A stretch of 64,000 bases of DNA from Henricia sp. BOLD:AAB3569 (Eukaryota > Echinodermata > Asteroidea > Spinulosida > Echinasteridae). The notes under the pieces were generated by a model, which made no database searches, was not told the origin of the DNA, and saw only the letters and a list, made by a program, of their open reading frames with translations. The stretch covers positions 1 to 64,000 of the forward strand of contig JBBELK010001456.1 in assembly GCA_037783545.1 (NCBI GenBank). The letters run 5' to 3'. A program made the translations under genes and the position numbers. Positions 26,001 to 40,790 of this stretch are shown one piece after another; position 1 is the stretch's first letter; the number at the start of each line of letters is the position of its first letter.

Positions 26001-27253
26001 TCTCCGTCATTTCCCAGCGAAAATCTGTCAATTTTGCATGACAAGTGCGGAATATATACAGTTTGGAGCATGCAAAATTTGAAGTTGGTTGGAAAATTCC
26101 TTGATTTCCAAATTTGCCGGCATTTGGGAAACACTTTGACCTAATTCTCGTCACAATCTGGGGTGAGTCAACGGCCGTACAAATGTACACCAGCGCAGCG
26201 CAGGGTGTCCAACAGCCACGGTTAGGGGAATAACCACGTAGCCGAGCTCCGCTTTCCCTAAACTCTGACATTTCTCCATCATTTCCTAGCGAAAATCTGT
26301 CAATTTTGCATGACAAGTGCGGAATATATACAGTTCGGAGCATGCAAAATTTGAAGTTGGTTGGAAAATTCCTTGATTTCCAAATTTGCCGGCATTTGGG
26401 ACACACTTTGACCTAATTCCCGTCACAATCTGGGGTGAGTCAACGGCCGTACAAATGTACACAAGCGCAGCGCAGGGTGTCCCAACAGCCACGGTTAGGG
26501 GAATAACCACGTAGCCGAGCTCCGCTTTCCCTAAACTCTGAAATTTCTCCGTCATTTCCCAGCGAAAATCTGTCAATTTTGCATGACAAGTGCGAAATAT
26601 ATACAGTTTGGAGCATGCAAAATTTGAAGTTGGTTGGAAAATTCCTTGATTTCCAAATTTGCCGGCATTTGGGACACACTTTGACCTAATTCCCGTCACA
26701 ATCTGGGGTGAGTCAGCGGCCGTACAAATGTACACCAGCGCAGCGCAGGGTGTCCCAACAGCCACGGTTAGGGGAATAACCACGTAGCCGAGCTCCGCTT
26801 TCCCTAAACTCTGAAATTTCTCCGTCATTTCCTAGCGAAAATCTGTCAATTTTGCATGACAAGTGCGGAATATATACAGTTTGGAGCATGCAAAATTTGA
26901 AGTTGGTTGGAAAATTCCTTGATTTCCAAATTTGCCGGCATTTGGGAAACACTTTGACCTAATTCTCGTCACAATCTGGGGTGAGTCAACGGCCGTACAA
27001 ATGTACACAAGCGCAGCGCAGGGTGTCCCAACAGCCACGGTTAGGGGAATAACCACGTAGCCGAGCTCCGCTTTCCCTAAACTCTGAAATTTCTCCGTCA
27101 TTTCCCAGCGAAAATCTGTCAATTTTGCATGACAAGTGCGGAATATATACAGTTTGGAGCATGCAAAATTTGAAGTTGGTTGGAAAATTCCTTGATTTCC
27201 AAATTTGCCGGCATTTGGGACACACTTTGACCTAATTCCCGTCACAATCTGGG

Positions 27254-30095
27254 GTGAGTCAACGGCCGTACAAATGTACACCAGCGCAGCGCAGGGTGTC
27301 CCAACAGCCACGGTTAGGGGAATAACCACGTAGCCGAGCTCCGCTTTCACTAAACTCTGAAATTTCTCCGTCATTTCCCAGCGAAAATCTGTCAATTTTG
27401 CATGACAAGTGCGGAATATATACAGTTTGGAACATGCAAAATTTGAAGTTGGTTGGAAAATTCCTTGATTTCCAAATTTGCCGGCATTTGGGACACACTT
27501 TGACCTAATTCCCGTCACAATCTGGGGTGAGTCAACGGCCGTACAAATGTACACCAGCGCAGCGCAGGGTGTCCCAACAGCCACGGTTAGGGGAATAACC
27601 ACGTAGCCGAGCTCCGCTTTCCCTAAACTCTGAAATTTCTCCGTCATTTCCCAGCGAAAATCTGTCAATTTTGCATGACAAGTGCGGAATATATACAGTT
27701 TGGAGCATGCAAAATTTAAAGTTGGTTGGAAAATTCCTTGATTTCCAAATTTGCCGGCATTTGGGACACACTTTGACCTAATTCCCGTCACAATCTGGGG
27801 TGAGTCAACGGCCGTACAAATGTACACCAGCGCAGCCCAGGGTGTCCCAACAGCCACGGTTAGGGGAATAACCACGTAGCCGAGCTCCGCTTTCCCTAAA
27901 CTCTGAAATTTCTCCGTCATTTCCCAGCGAAAATCTGTCAATTTTGCATGACAAGTGCGGAATATATACAGTTTGGAGCATGCAAAATTTGAAGTTGTTT
28001 GGAAAATTCCTTGATTTCCAAATTTGCCGGCATTTGGGACACACTTTGACCTAATTCCCGTCACAATCTGGGGTGAGTCAACGGCCGTACAAATGTACAC
28101 AAGCGCAGCGCAGGGTGTCCCAACAGCCACGGTTAGGGGAATAACCACGTAGCCGAGCTCCGCTTTCCCTAAACTCTGAAATTTCTCCGTCATTTCCCAG
28201 CGAAAATCTGTCAATTTTGCATGACAAGTGCGAAATATATACAGTTTGGAGCATGCAAAATTTGAAGTTGGTTGGAAAATTCCTTGATTTCCAAATTTGC
28301 CGGCATTTGGGACACACTTTGACCTAATTCCCGTCACAATCTGGGGTGAGTCAGCGGCCGTACAAATGTACACCAGCGCAGCGCAGGGTGTCCCAACAGC
28401 CACGGTTAGGGGAATAACCACGTAGCCGAGCTCCGCTTTCCCTAAACTCTGAAATTTCTCCGTCATTTCCTAGCGAAAATCTGTCAATTTTGCATGACAA
28501 GTGCGGAATATATACAGTTTGGAGCATGCAAAATTTGAAGTTGGTTGGAAAATTCCTTGATTTCCAAATTTGCCGGCATTTGGGAAACACTTTGACCTAA
28601 TTCTCGTCACAATCTGGGGTGAGTCAACGGCCGTACAAATGTACACAAGCGCAGCGCAGGGTGTCCCAACAGCCACGGTTAGGGGAATAACCACGTAGCC
28701 GAGCTCCGCTTTCCCTAAACTCTGAAATTTCTCCGTCATTTCCCAGCGAAAATCTGTCAATTTTGCATGACAAGTGCGGAATATATACAGTTTGGAGCAT
28801 GCAAAATTTGAAGTTGGTTGGAAAATTCCTTGATTTCCAAATTTGCCGGCATTTGGGACACACTTTGACCTAATTCCCGTCACAATCTGGGGTGAGTCAA
28901 CGGCCGTACAAATGTACACCAGCGCAGCGCAGGGTGTCCCAACAGCCACGGTTAGGGGAATAACCACGTAGCCGAGCTCCGCTTTCCCTAAACTCTGAAA
29001 TTTCTCCGTCATTTCCCAGCGAAAATCTGTCAATTTTGCATGACAAGTGCGGAATATATACAGTTTGGAGCATGCAAAATTTAAAGTTGGTTGGAAAATT
29101 CCTTGATTTCCAAATTTGCCGGCATTTGGGACACACTTTGACCTAATTCCCGTCACAATCTGGGGTGAGTCAACGGCCGTACAAATGTACACCAGCGCAG
29201 CGCAGGGTGTCCCAACAGCCACGGTTAGGGGAATAACCACGTAGCCGAGCTCCGCTTTCCCTAAACTCTGAAATTTCTCCATCATTTCCTAGCGAAAATC
29301 TGTCAATTTTGCATGACAAGTGCGGAATATATACAGTTCGGAGCATGCAAAATTTGAAGTTGGTTGGAAAATTCCTTGATTTCCAAATTTGCCGGCATTT
29401 GGGACACACTTTGACCTAATTCCCGTCACAATCTGGGGTGAGTCAACGGCCGTACAAATGTACACAAGCGCAGCGCAGGGTGTCCCAACAGCCACGGTTA
29501 GGGGAATAACCACGTAGCCGAGCTCCGCTTTCCCTAAACTCTGAAATTTCTCCGTCATTTCCCAGCGAAAATCTGTCAATTTTGCATGACAAGTGCGAAA
29601 TATATACAGTTTGGAGCATGCAAAATTTGAAGTTGGTTGGAAAATTCCTTGATTTCCAAATTTGCCGGCATTTGGGACACACTTTGACCTAATTCCCGTC
29701 ACAATCTGGGGTGAGTCAGCGGCCGTACAAAATGTACACCAGCGCAGCGCAGGGTGTCCCAACAGCCACGGTTAGGGAATAACCACGTAGCCGAGCTCCG
29801 CTTTCCCTAAACTCTGAAATTTCTCCGTCATTTCCTAGCGAAAATCTGTCAATTTTGCATGACAAGTGCGGAATATATACAGTTTGGAGCATGCAAAATT
29901 TGAAGTTGGTTGGAAAATTCCTTGATTTCCAAATTTGCCGGCATTTGGGAAACACTTTGACCTAATTCTCGTCACAATCTGGGGTGAGTCAACGGCCGTA
30001 CAAATGTACACAAGCGCAGCGCAGGGTGTCCCAACAGCCACGGTTAGGGGAATAACCACGTAGCCGAGCTCCGCTTTCCCTAAACTCTGAAATTT
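27254..30095 (-). repeat. Family B duplication at offset 4094 bp, copy 2
   Basis: Matches 23160-26000: TTTCACTAAAC at 27345, CAGCCCAGG near 27835, GTCAGCGG at 28350 and 29715. Between the copies, GTCAGCGG at 26712 shows a further partial repeat about 1091 bp after 25621. Copy 2 has a one-base gain near 29730 and a one-base loss near 29771. Confidence 0.82.
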
Positions 30096-30799
30096 CTCCG
30101 TCATTTCCCAGCGAAAATCTGTCAATTTTGCATGACAAGTGCGGAATATATACAGTTTGGAGCATGCAAAATTTGAAGTTGGTTGGAAAATTCCTTGATT
30201 TCCAAATTTGCCGGCATTTGGGACACACTTTGACCTAATTCCCGTCACAATCTGGGGTGAGTCAACGGCCGTACAAATGTACACCAGCGCAGCGCAGGGT
30301 GTCCCAACAGCCACGGTTAGGGGAATAACCACGTAGCCGAGCTCCGCTTTCCCTAAACTCTGAAATTTCTCCGTCATTTCCCAGCGAAAATCTGTCAATT
30401 TTGCATGACAAGTGCGGAATATATACAGTTTGGAGCATGCAAAATTTAAAGTTGGTTGGAAAATTCCTTGATTTCCAAATTTGCCGGCATTTGGGACACA
30501 CTTTGACCTAATTCCCGTCACAATCTGGGGTGAGTCAACGGCCGTACAAATGTACACCAGCGCAGCGCAGGGTGTCCCAACAGCCACGGTTAGGGGAATA
30601 ACCACGTAGCCGAGCTCCGCTTTCCCTAAACTCTGAAATTTCTCCGTCATTTCCTAGCGAAAATCTGTCAATTTTGCATGACAAGTGCGGAATATATACA
30701 GTTCGGAGCATGCAAAATTTGAAGTTGGTTGGAAAATTCCTTGATTTCCAAATTTGCCGGCATTTGGGACACACTTTGACCTAATTCCCGTCACAATCT

Positions 30800-33700
30800 G
30801 GGGTGAGTCAACGGCCGTACAAATGTACACCAGCGCAGCGCAGGGGTGTCCCAACAGCCACGGTTAGGGGAATAACCACGTAGCCGAGCTCCGCTTTCCC
30901 TAAACTCTGAAATTTCTCCGTCATTTCCCAGCGAAAATCTGTCAATTTTGCATGACAAGTGCGGAATATATACAGTTTGGAGCATGCCAAATTTAAAGTT
31001 GGTTGGAAAATTCCTTGATTTCCAAATTTGCCGGCATTTGGGACACACTTTGACCTAATTCCCGTCACAATCTGGGGTGAGTCAACGGCCGTACAAATGT
31101 ACACCAGCGCATGCGCAGCGCAGGGTGTCCCAACAGCCACGGTTAGGGGAATAACCACGTAGCCGAGCTCCGCTTTCCCTAAACTCTGAAATTTCTCCGT
31201 CATTTCCCAGCGAAAATCTGTCAATTTTGCATGACAAGTGCGGAATATATACAGTTTGGAGCATGCAAAATTTGAAGTTGGTTGGAAAATTCCTTGATTT
31301 CCAAATTTGCCGGCATTTGGGACACACTTTGACCTAATTCCCGTCACAATCTAGGGTGAGTCAACGGCCGTACAAATGTACACCAGCGCAGCGCAGGGTG
31401 TCCCAACAGCCACGGTTAGGGGAATAACCACGTAGCCGAGCTCCGCTTTCACTAAACTCTGAAATTTCTCCGTCATTTCCCAGCGAAAATCTGTCAATTT
31501 TGCATGACAAGTGCGGAATATATACAGTTTGGAGCATGCAAAATTTGAAGTTGGTTGGAAAATTCCTTGATTTCCAAATTTGCCGGCATTTGGGACACAC
31601 TTTGACCTAATTCCCGTCACAATCTGGGGTGAGTCAACGGCCGTACAAATGTACACCAGCGCAGCGCAGGGTGTCCCAACAGCCACGGTTAGGGGAATAA
31701 CCACGTAGCCGAGCTCCGCTTTCCCTAAACTCTGACATTTCTCCGTCATTTCCCAGCGAAAATCTGTCAATTTTGCATGACAAGTGCGGAATATATACAG
31801 TTTGGAGTATGCAAAATTTGAAGTTGGTTGGAAAATTCCTTGATTTCCAAATTTGCCGGCATTTGGGACACACTTTGACCTAATTCCCGTCACAATCTGG
31901 GGTGAGTCAACGGCCGTACAAATGTACACAAGCGCAGCGCAGGGTGTCCCAACAGCCACGGTTAGGGGAATAACCACGTAGCCGAGCTCCGCTTTCCCTA
32001 AACTCTGAAATTTCTCCGTCATTTCCCAGCGAAAATCTGTCAATTTTGCATGACAAGTGCGGAATATATACAGTTTGGAGTATGCAAAATTTGAAGTTGG
32101 TTGGAAAATTCCTTGATTTCCAAATTTGCCGGCATTTGGGACACACTTTGACCTAATTCCCGTCACAATCTGGGGTGAGTCAACGGCCGTACAAATGTAC
32201 ACCAGCGCAGCGCAGGGTTGTCCCAACAGCCACGGTTAGGGGAATAACCACGTAGCCGAGCTACGCTTTCCCTAAACTCTGAAATTTCTCCGTCATTTCC
32301 CAGCGAAAATCTGTCAATTTTGCATGACAAGTGCGAAATATATACAGTTTGGAGCATGCAAAATTTGAAGTTGGTTGGAAAATTCCTTGATTTCCAAATT
32401 TGCCGGCATTTGGGACACACTTTGACCTAATTCCCGTCACAATCTGGGGTGAGTCAGCGGCCGTACAAATGTACACCAGCGCAGCGCAGGGTGTCCCAAC
32501 AGCCACGGTTAGGGGAATAACCACGTAGCCGAGCTCCGCTTTCCCTAAACTCTGAAATTTCTACTTCATTTCCCAACGAAAATCTGTCAATTTTGCATGA
32601 CAAGTGCGGAATATATACAGTTTGGAGCATGCAAAATTTAAAGTTGGTTGGAAAATTCCTTGATTTCCAAATTTGCCGGCATTTGGGACACACTTTGACC
32701 TAATTCCCGTCACAATCTGGGGTGAGTCAACGGCCGTACAAATGTACACCAGCGCAGCGCAGGGTGTCCCAACAGCCACGGTTAGGGGAATAACCACGTA
32801 GCCGAGCTCCGCTTTCACTAAACTCTGAAATTTCTCCGTCATTTCCCAGCGAAAATCTGTCAATTTTGCATGACAAGTGCGGAATATATACAGTTTGGAG
32901 CATGCAAAATTTGAAGTTGGTTGGAAAATTCCTTGATTTCCAAATTTGCCGGCATTTGGGACACACTTTGACCTAATTCCCGTCACAATCTAGGGTGAGT
33001 CAACGGCCGTACAAATGTACACCAGCGCAGCGCAGGGTGTCCCAACAGCCACGGTTAGGGGAATAACCACGTAGCCGAGCTCCGCTTTCACTAAACTCTG
33101 AAATTTCTCCGTCATTTCCCAGCGAAAATCTGTCAATTTTGCATGACAAGTGCGGAATATATACAGTTTGGAGCATGCAAAATTGAAGTTGGTTGGAAAA
33201 TTCCTTGATTTCCAATTTGCCGGCATTTGGGAAACACTTTGACCTAATTCTCGTCACAATCTGGGGTGAGTCAACGGCCGTACAAATGTACACAAGCGCA
33301 GCGCAGGGTGTCCCAACAGCCACGGTTAGGGGAATAACCACGTAGCGGAATATATACAGTTTGGAGCATGCACAATTTGAAGTTGGTTGGAAAATTCCTT
33401 GATTTCCAAATTTGCCGGCATTTGGGACACACTTTGACCTAATTCCCGTCACAATCTGGGGTGAGTCAACGGCCGTACAAATGTACACCAGCGCAGCGCA
33501 GGGTGTCCCAACAGCCACGGTTAGGGGAATAACCACGTAGCCGAGCTCCGCTTTCCCTAAACTCTGAAATTTCTCCGTCATTTCCCAGCGAAAATCTGTC
33601 AATTTTGCATGACAAGTGCGGAATATATACAGTTTGGAGCATGCAAAATTTAAAGTTGGTTGGAAAATTCCTTGATTTCCAAATTTGCCGGCATTTGGGA

Positions 33701-34270
33701 CACACTTTGACCTAATTCCCGTCACAATCTGGGGTGAGTCAACGGCCGTACAAATGTACACCAGCGCAGCGCAGGGTGTCACAACAGCCACGGTTAGGGG
33801 AATAACCACGTAGCCGAGCTCCGCTTTCCCAAAACTCTGAAATTTCTCCGTCATTTCTAGCGAAAATCTGTCAATTTTGCATGACAAGTGCGGAATATAT
33901 ACAGTTTGGAGCATGCAAAATTTGAAGTTGGTTGGAAAATTCCTTGATTTCCAATTTGCCGGCATTTGGGACACACTTTGACCTAATTCCCGTCACAATC
34001 TAGGGTGAGTCAACGGCCGTACAAATGTACACCAGCGCAGCGCAGGGTGTCCCAACAGCCACGGTTAGGGGAATAACCACGTAGCCGAGCTCCGCTTTCC
34101 CTAAACTCTGAAATTTCTCCGTCATTTCCCAGCGAAAATCTGTCAATTTTGCATGACAAGTGCGGAATATATACAGTTTGGAGCATGCAAAATTTAAAGT
34201 TGGTTGGAAAATTCCTTGATTTCCAAATTTGCCGGCATTTGGGACACACTTTGACCTAATTCCCGTCACA
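30800..34270 (-). repeat. Family B 13-unit higher-order repeat of about 3474 bp, copy 1
   Basis: Directly followed by a second copy. Shared landmarks at offset 3474 are GCATGCCAAATTTA (30983 and 34457), the 6-bp-longer unit (31111 and 34585), a 78-bp deletion unit (33346 and 36820) and GTCACAACAG (33778 and 37252). GTCAGCGG (32453) and CTACTTCATTTCCCAACG (32561) recur at offset 3470. Copy 1 has several private single-base losses near 33183, 33215, 33856 and 33952. Confidence 0.85.
33322..33516 (-). repeat. Shortened B unit, 195 bp, 78-bp deletion (copy 1)
   Basis: The sequence runs CACGTAGCGGAATATATAC. Seventy-eight bases between CACGTAGC and GGAATAT are missing, with GC at both ends of the lost stretch. 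The loss removes the conserved TTTCCCAGCG to TTTTGCATGAC part, including one arm of the 11-bp inverted repeat. The remaining arm is also altered (CATGCACAATT). Confidence 0.92.
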
Positions 34271-34274
34271 ATCT

Positions 34275-37200
34275 GGGGTGAGTCAACGGCCGTACAAATG
34301 TACACCAGCGCAGCGCAGGGTGTCCCAACAGCCACGGTTAGGGGAATAACCACGTAGCCGAGCTCCGCTTTCCCTAAACTCTGAAATTTCTCCGTCATTT
34401 CCCAGCGAAAATCTGTCAATTTTGCATGACAAGTGCGGAATATATACAGTTTGGAGCATGCCAAATTTAAAGTTGGTTGGAAAATTCCTTGATTTCCAAA
34501 TTTGCCGGCATTTGGGACACACTTTGACCTAATTCCCGTCACAATCTGGGGTGAGTCAACGGCCGTACAAATGTACACCAGCGCATGCGCAGCGCAGGGT
34601 GTCCCAACAGCCACGGTTAGGGGAATAACCACGTAGCCGAGCTCCGCTTTCCCTAAACTCTGAAATTTCTCCGTCATTTCCCAGCGAAAATCTGTCAATT
34701 TTGCATGACAAGTGCGGAATATATACAGTTTGGAGCATGCAAAATTTGAAGTTGGTTGGAAAATTCCTTGATTTCCAAATTTGCCGGCATTTGGGACACA
34801 CTTTGACCTAATTCCCGTCACAATCTAGGGTGAGTCAACGGCCGTACAAATGTACACCAGCGCAGCGCAGGGTGTCCCAACAGCCACGGTTAGGGGAATA
34901 ACCACGTAGCCGAGCTCCGCTTTCACTAAACTCTGAAATTTCTCCGTCATTTCCCAGCGAAAATCTGTCAATTTTGCATGACAAGTGCGGAATATAGTTT
35001 GGAGCATGCAAAATTTGAAGTTGGTTGGAAAATTCCTTGATTTCCAAATTTGCCGGCATTTGGGACACACTTTGACCTAATTCCCGTCACAATCTGGGGT
35101 GAGTCAACGGCCGTACAAATGTACACCAGCGCAGCGCAGGGTGTCCCAACAGCCACGGTTAGGGGAATAACCACGTAGCCGAGCTCCGCTTTCCCTAAAC
35201 TCTGAAATTTCTCCGTCATTTCCCAGCGAAAATCTGTCAATTTTGCATGACAAGTGCGGAATATATACAGTTTGGAGTATGCAAAATTTGAAGTTGGTTG
35301 GAAAATTCCTTGATTTCCAAATTTGCCGGCATTTGGGACACACTTTGACCTAATTCCCGTCACAATCTGGGGTGAGTCAACGGCCGTACAAATGTACACA
35401 AGCGCAGCGCAGGGTGTCCCAACAGCCACGGTTAGGGGAATAACCACGTAGCCGAGCTCCGCTTTCCCTAAACTCTGAAATTTCTCCGTCATTTCCCAGC
35501 GAAAATCTGTCAATTTTGCATGACAAGTGCGGAATATATACAGTTTGGAGTATGCAAAATTTGAAGTTGGTTGGAAAATTCCTTGATTTCCAAATTTGCC
35601 GGCATTTGGGACACACTTTGACCTAATTCCCGTCACAATCTGGGGTGAGTCAACGGCCGTACAAATGTACACCAGCGCAGCGCAGGGTGTCCCAACAGCC
35701 ACGGTTAGGGGAATAACCACGTAGCCGAGCTACGCTTTCCCTAAACTCTGAAATTTCTCCGTCATTTCCCAGCGAAAATCTGTCAATTTTGCATGACAAG
35801 TGCGAAATATATACAGTTTGGAGCATGCAAAATTTGAAGTTGGTTGGAAAATTCCTTGATTTCCAAATTTGCCGGCATTTGGGGACACACTTTGACCTAA
35901 TTCCCGTCACAATCTGGGGTGAGTCAGCGGCCGTACAAATGTACACCAGCGCAGCGCAGGGTGTCCCAACAGCCACGGTTAGGGGAATAACCACGTAGCC
36001 GAGCTCCGCTTTCCCTAAACTCTGAAATTTCTACTTCATTTCCCAACGAAAATCTGTCAATTTTGCATGACAAGTGCGGAATATATACAGTTTGGAGCAT
36101 GCAAAATTTAAAGTTGGTTGGAAAATTCCTTGATTTCCAAATTTGCCGGCATTTGGGAACACACTTTGACCTAATTCCCGTCACAATCTGGGGTGAGTCA
36201 ACGGCCGTACAAATGTACACCAGCGCAGCGCAGGGGTGTCCCAACAGCCACGGTTAGGGGAATAACCACGTAGCCGAGCTCCGCTTTCACTAAACTCTGA
36301 AATTTCTCCGTCATTTCCCAGCGAAAATCTGTCAATTTTGCATGACAAGTGCGGAATATATACAGTTTGGAGCATGCAAAATTTGAAGTTGGTTGGAAAA
36401 TTCCTTGATTTCCAAATTTGCCGGCATTTGGGACACACTTTGACCTAATTCCCGTCACAATCTAGGGTGAGTCAACGGCCGTACAAATGTACACCAGCGC
36501 AGCGCAGGGTGTCCCAACAGCCACGGTTAGGGGAATAACCACGTAGCCGAGCTCCGCTTTCACTAAACTCTGAAATTTCTCCGTCATTTCCCAGCGAAAA
36601 TCTGTCAATTTTGCATGACAAGTGCGGAATATATACAGTTTGGAGCATGCAAAATTTGAAGTTGGTTGGAAAATTCCTTGATTTCCAAATTTGCCGGCAT
36701 TTGGGAAACACTTTGACCTAATTCTCGTCACAATCTGGGGTGAGTCAACGGCCGTACAAATGTACACAAGCGCAGCGCAGGGTGTCCCAACAGCCACGGT
36801 TAGGGGAATAACCACGTAGCGGAATATATACAGTTTGGAGCATGCACAATTTGAAGTTGGTTGGAAAATTCCTTGATTTCCAAATTTGCCGGCATTTGGG
36901 ACACACTTTGACCTAATTCCCGTCACAATCTGGGGTGAGTCAACGGCCGTACAAATGTACACCAGCGCAGCGCAGGGTGTCCCAACAGCCACGGTTAGGG
37001 GAATAACCACGTAGCCGAGCTCCGCTTTCCCTAAACTCTGAAATTTCTCCGTCATTTCCCAGCGAAAATCTGTCAATTTTGCATGACAAGTGCGGAATAT
37101 ATACAGTTTGGAGCATGCAAAATTTAAAGTTGGTTGGAAAATTCCTTGATTTCCAAATTTGCCGGCATTTGGGACACACTTTGACCTAATTCCCGTCACA

Positions 37201-37745
37201 ATCTGGGGTGAGTCAACGGCCGTACAAATGTACACCAGCGCAGCGCAGGGTGTCACAACAGCCACGGTTAGGGGAATAACCACGTAGCCGAGCTCCGCTT
37301 TCCCTAAACTCTGAAATTTCTCCGTCATTTCCTAGCGAAAATCTGTCAATTTTGCATGACAAGTGCGGAATATATACAGTTTGGAGCATGCAAAATTTGA
37401 AGTTGGTTGGAAAATTCCTTGATTTCCAAATTTGCCGGCATTTGGGACACACTTTGACCTAATTCCCGTCACAATCTAGGGTGAGTCAACGGCCGTACAA
37501 ATGTACACCAGCGCAGCGCAGGGTGTCCCAACAGCCACGGTTAGGGGAATAACCACGTAGCCGAGCTCCGCTTTCCCTAAACTCTGAAATTTCTCCGTCA
37601 TTTCCAGCGAAAATCTGTCAATTTTGCATGACAAGTGCGGAATATATACAGTTTGGAGCATGCAAAATTTAAAGTTGGTTGGAAAATTCCTTGATTTTCA
37701 AATTTGCCGGCATTTGGGACACACTTTGACCTAATTCCCGTCACA
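34275..37745 (-). repeat. Family B 13-unit higher-order repeat of about 3474 bp, copy 2
   Basis: Second tandem copy of the block to its left. A private 4-bp loss near 34994 removes part of GGAATATATACAG, and single-base gains occur near 35881, 36156 and 36234. Its right part is the beginning of the next, larger repeat. Confidence 0.85.
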
Positions 37746-40700
37746 ATCTGGGGTGAGTCAACGGCCGTACAAATGTACACCAGCGCAGCGCAGGGTGTCC
37801 CAACAGCCACGGTTAGGGGAATAACCACGTAGCCGAGCTCCGCTTTCCCTAAACTCTGAAATTTCTCCGTCATTTCCTAGCGAAAATCTGTCAATTTTGC
37901 ATGACAAGTGCGGAATATATACAGTTTGGAGCATGCAAAATTTGAAGTTGGTTGGAAAATTCCTTGATTTCCAAATTTGCCGGCATTTGGGAAACACTTT
38001 GACCCTAATTCTCGTCACAATCTGGGGTGAGTCAACGGCCGTACAAATGTACACAAGCGCAGCGCAGGGTGTCCCAACAGCCACGGTTAGGGGAATAACC
38101 ACGTAGCCGAGCTCCGCTTTCCCTAAACTCTGAAATTTCTCCGTCATTTCCCAGCGAAAATCTGTCAATTTTGCATGACAAGTGCGGAATATATACAGTT
38201 TGGAGCATGCAAAATTTGAAGTTGGTTGGAAAATTCCTTGATTTCCAAATTTGCCGGCATTTGGGACACACTTTGACCTAATTCCCGTCACAATCTGGGG
38301 TGAGTCAACGGCCGTACAAATGTACACCAGCGCAGCGCAGGGGTGTCCCAACAGCCACGGTTAGGGGAATAACCACGTAGCCGAGCTCCGCTTTCCTTAA
38401 ACTCTGAAATTTCTCCGTCATTTCCCAGCGAAAATCTGTCAATTTTGCATGACAAGTGCGAAATATATACAGTTTGGAGCATGCAAAATTTGAAGTTGGT
38501 TGGAAAATTCCTTGATTTCCAAATTTGCCGGCATTTGGGACACACTTTGACCTAATTCCCGTCACAATCTGGGGTGAGTCAACGGCCGTACAAATGTACA
38601 CCAGCGCAGCGCAGGGTGTCCCAACAGCCACGGTTAGGGGAATAACCACGTAGCCGAGCTCCGCTTTCCCTAAACTCTGAAATTTCTCCGTCATTTCCTA
38701 GCGAAAATCTGTCAATTTTGCATGACAAGTGCGGAATATATACAGTTTGGAGCATGCAAAATTTGAAGTTGGTTGGAAAATTCCTTGATTTCCAAATTTG
38801 CCGGCATTTGGGACACACTTTGACCTAATTCCCGTCACAATCTGGGGTGAGTCAACGGCCGTACAAATGTACACCAGCGCAGCGCAGGGTGTCCCAACAG
38901 CCACGGTTAGGGGAATAACCACGTAGCCGAGCTCCGCTTTCCCTAAACTCTGAAATTTCTCCGTCATTTCCCAGCGAAAATCTGTCAATTTTGCATGACA
39001 AGTGCGGAATATATACAGTTTGGAGCATGCAAAATTTAAAGTTGGTTGGAAAATTCCTTGATTTCCAAATTTGCCGGCATTTGGGACACACTTTGACCTA
39101 ATTCCCGTCACAATCTGGGGTGAGTCAACGGCCGTACAAATGTACACCAGCGCAGCCCAGGGTGTCCCAACAGCCACGGTTAGGGGAATAACCACGTAGC
39201 CGAGCTCCGCTTTCCCTAAACTCTGAAATTTCTCCGTCATTTCCCAGCGAAAATCTGTCAATTTTGCATGACAAGTGCGGAATATATACAGTTTGGAGCA
39301 TGCAAAATTTGAAGTTGTTTGGAAAATTCCTTGATTTCCAAATTTGCCGGCATTTGGGACACACTTTGACCTAATTCCCGTCACAATCTGGGGTGAGTCA
39401 ACGGCCGTACAAATGTACACAAGCGCAGCGCAGGGTGTCCCAACAGCCACGGTTAGGGGAATAACCACGTAGCCGAGCTCCGCTTTCCCTAAACTCTGAA
39501 ATTTCTCCGTCATTTCCCAGCGAAAATCTGTCAATTTTGCATGACAAGTGCGGAATATATACAGTTTGGAGCATGCAAAATTTGAAGTTGGTTGGAAAAT
39601 TCCTTGATTTCCAAATTTTCCGGCATTTGGGACACACTTTGACCTAATTCCCGTCACAATCTGGGGTGAGTCAACGGCCGTACAAATGTACACCAGCGCA
39701 GCGCAGGGTGTCCCAACAGCCACGGTTAGGGGAATAACCACGTAGCCGAGCTCCGCTTTCCCTAAACTCTGAAATTTCTCCGTCATTTCCCAGCGAAAAT
39801 CTGTCAATTTTGCATGACAAGTGCGAAATATATACAGTTTGGAGCATGCAAAATTTGAAGTTGGTTGGAAAATTCCTTGATTTCCAAATTTGCCGGCATT
39901 TGGGACACACTTTGACCTAATTCCCGTCACAATCTGGGGTGAGTCAACGGCCGTACAAATGTACACCAGCGCAGCGCAGGGTGTCCCAACAGCCACGGTT
40001 AGGGGAATAACCACGTAGCCGAGCTCCGCTTTCCCTAAACTATGAAATTTCCCCGTCATTTCCTAGCGAAAATCTGTCAATTTTGCATGACAAGTGCGGA
40101 ATATATACAGTTTGGAGCATGCAAAATTTGAAGTTGGTTGGAAAATTCCTTGATTTCCAAATTTGCCGGCATTTGGGAAACACTTTGACCTAATTCTCGT
40201 CACAATCTGGGGTGAGTCAACGGCCGTACAAATGTACACAAGCGCAGCGCAGGGTGTCCCAACAGCCACGGTTAGGGGAATAACCACGTAGCCGAGCTGC
40301 GCTTTCCCTAAACTCTGAAATTTCTCCGTCATTTCCCAGCGAAAATCTGTCAATTTTGCATGACAAGTGCGGAATATATACAGTTTGGAGCATGCAAAAT
40401 TTGAAGTTGGTTGGAAAATTCCTTGATTTCCAAATTTGCCGGCATTTGGGACACACTTTGACCTAATTCCCGTCACAATCTGGGGTGAGTCAACGGCCGT
40501 ACAAATGTACACCAGCGCAGCGCAGGGTGTCCCAACAGCCACGGTTAGGGGAATAACCACGTAGCCGAGCTCCGCTTTCCCTAAACTCTGAAATTTCTCC
40601 GTCATTTCCCAGCGAAAATCTGTCAATTTTGCATGACAAGTGCGGAATATATACAGTTTGGAGCATGCAAAATTTGAAGTTGTTTGGAAAATTCCTTGAT

Positions 40701-40790
40701 TTCCAAATTTGCCGGCATTTGGGACACACTTTGACCTAATTCCCGTCACAATCTGGGGTGAGTCAACGGCCGTACAAATGTACACAAGCG
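35950..40790 (-). repeat. Family B 18-unit higher-order repeat of about 4836 bp, copy 1
   Basis: CTACTTCATTTCCCAACG (36031 and 40870), TCTAGGGTG (36461 and 41297), the 78-bp deletion unit (36820 and 41656), TATGAAATTTCCCC (40041 and 44879) and GTTGTTTGG (about 40680 and 45518) recur at offset 4836-4839. This equals eighteen 273-bp units less 78 bp plus small changes. The block overlaps the previous repeat by about 1.8 kb, so the duplications are nested. Confidence 0.85.
36796..36990 (-). repeat. Shortened B unit, 195 bp, 78-bp deletion (copy 2)
   Basis: Same breakpoint and same altered arm as the unit at 33322, at offset 3474. It was carried by the 13-unit duplication. Confidence 0.92.
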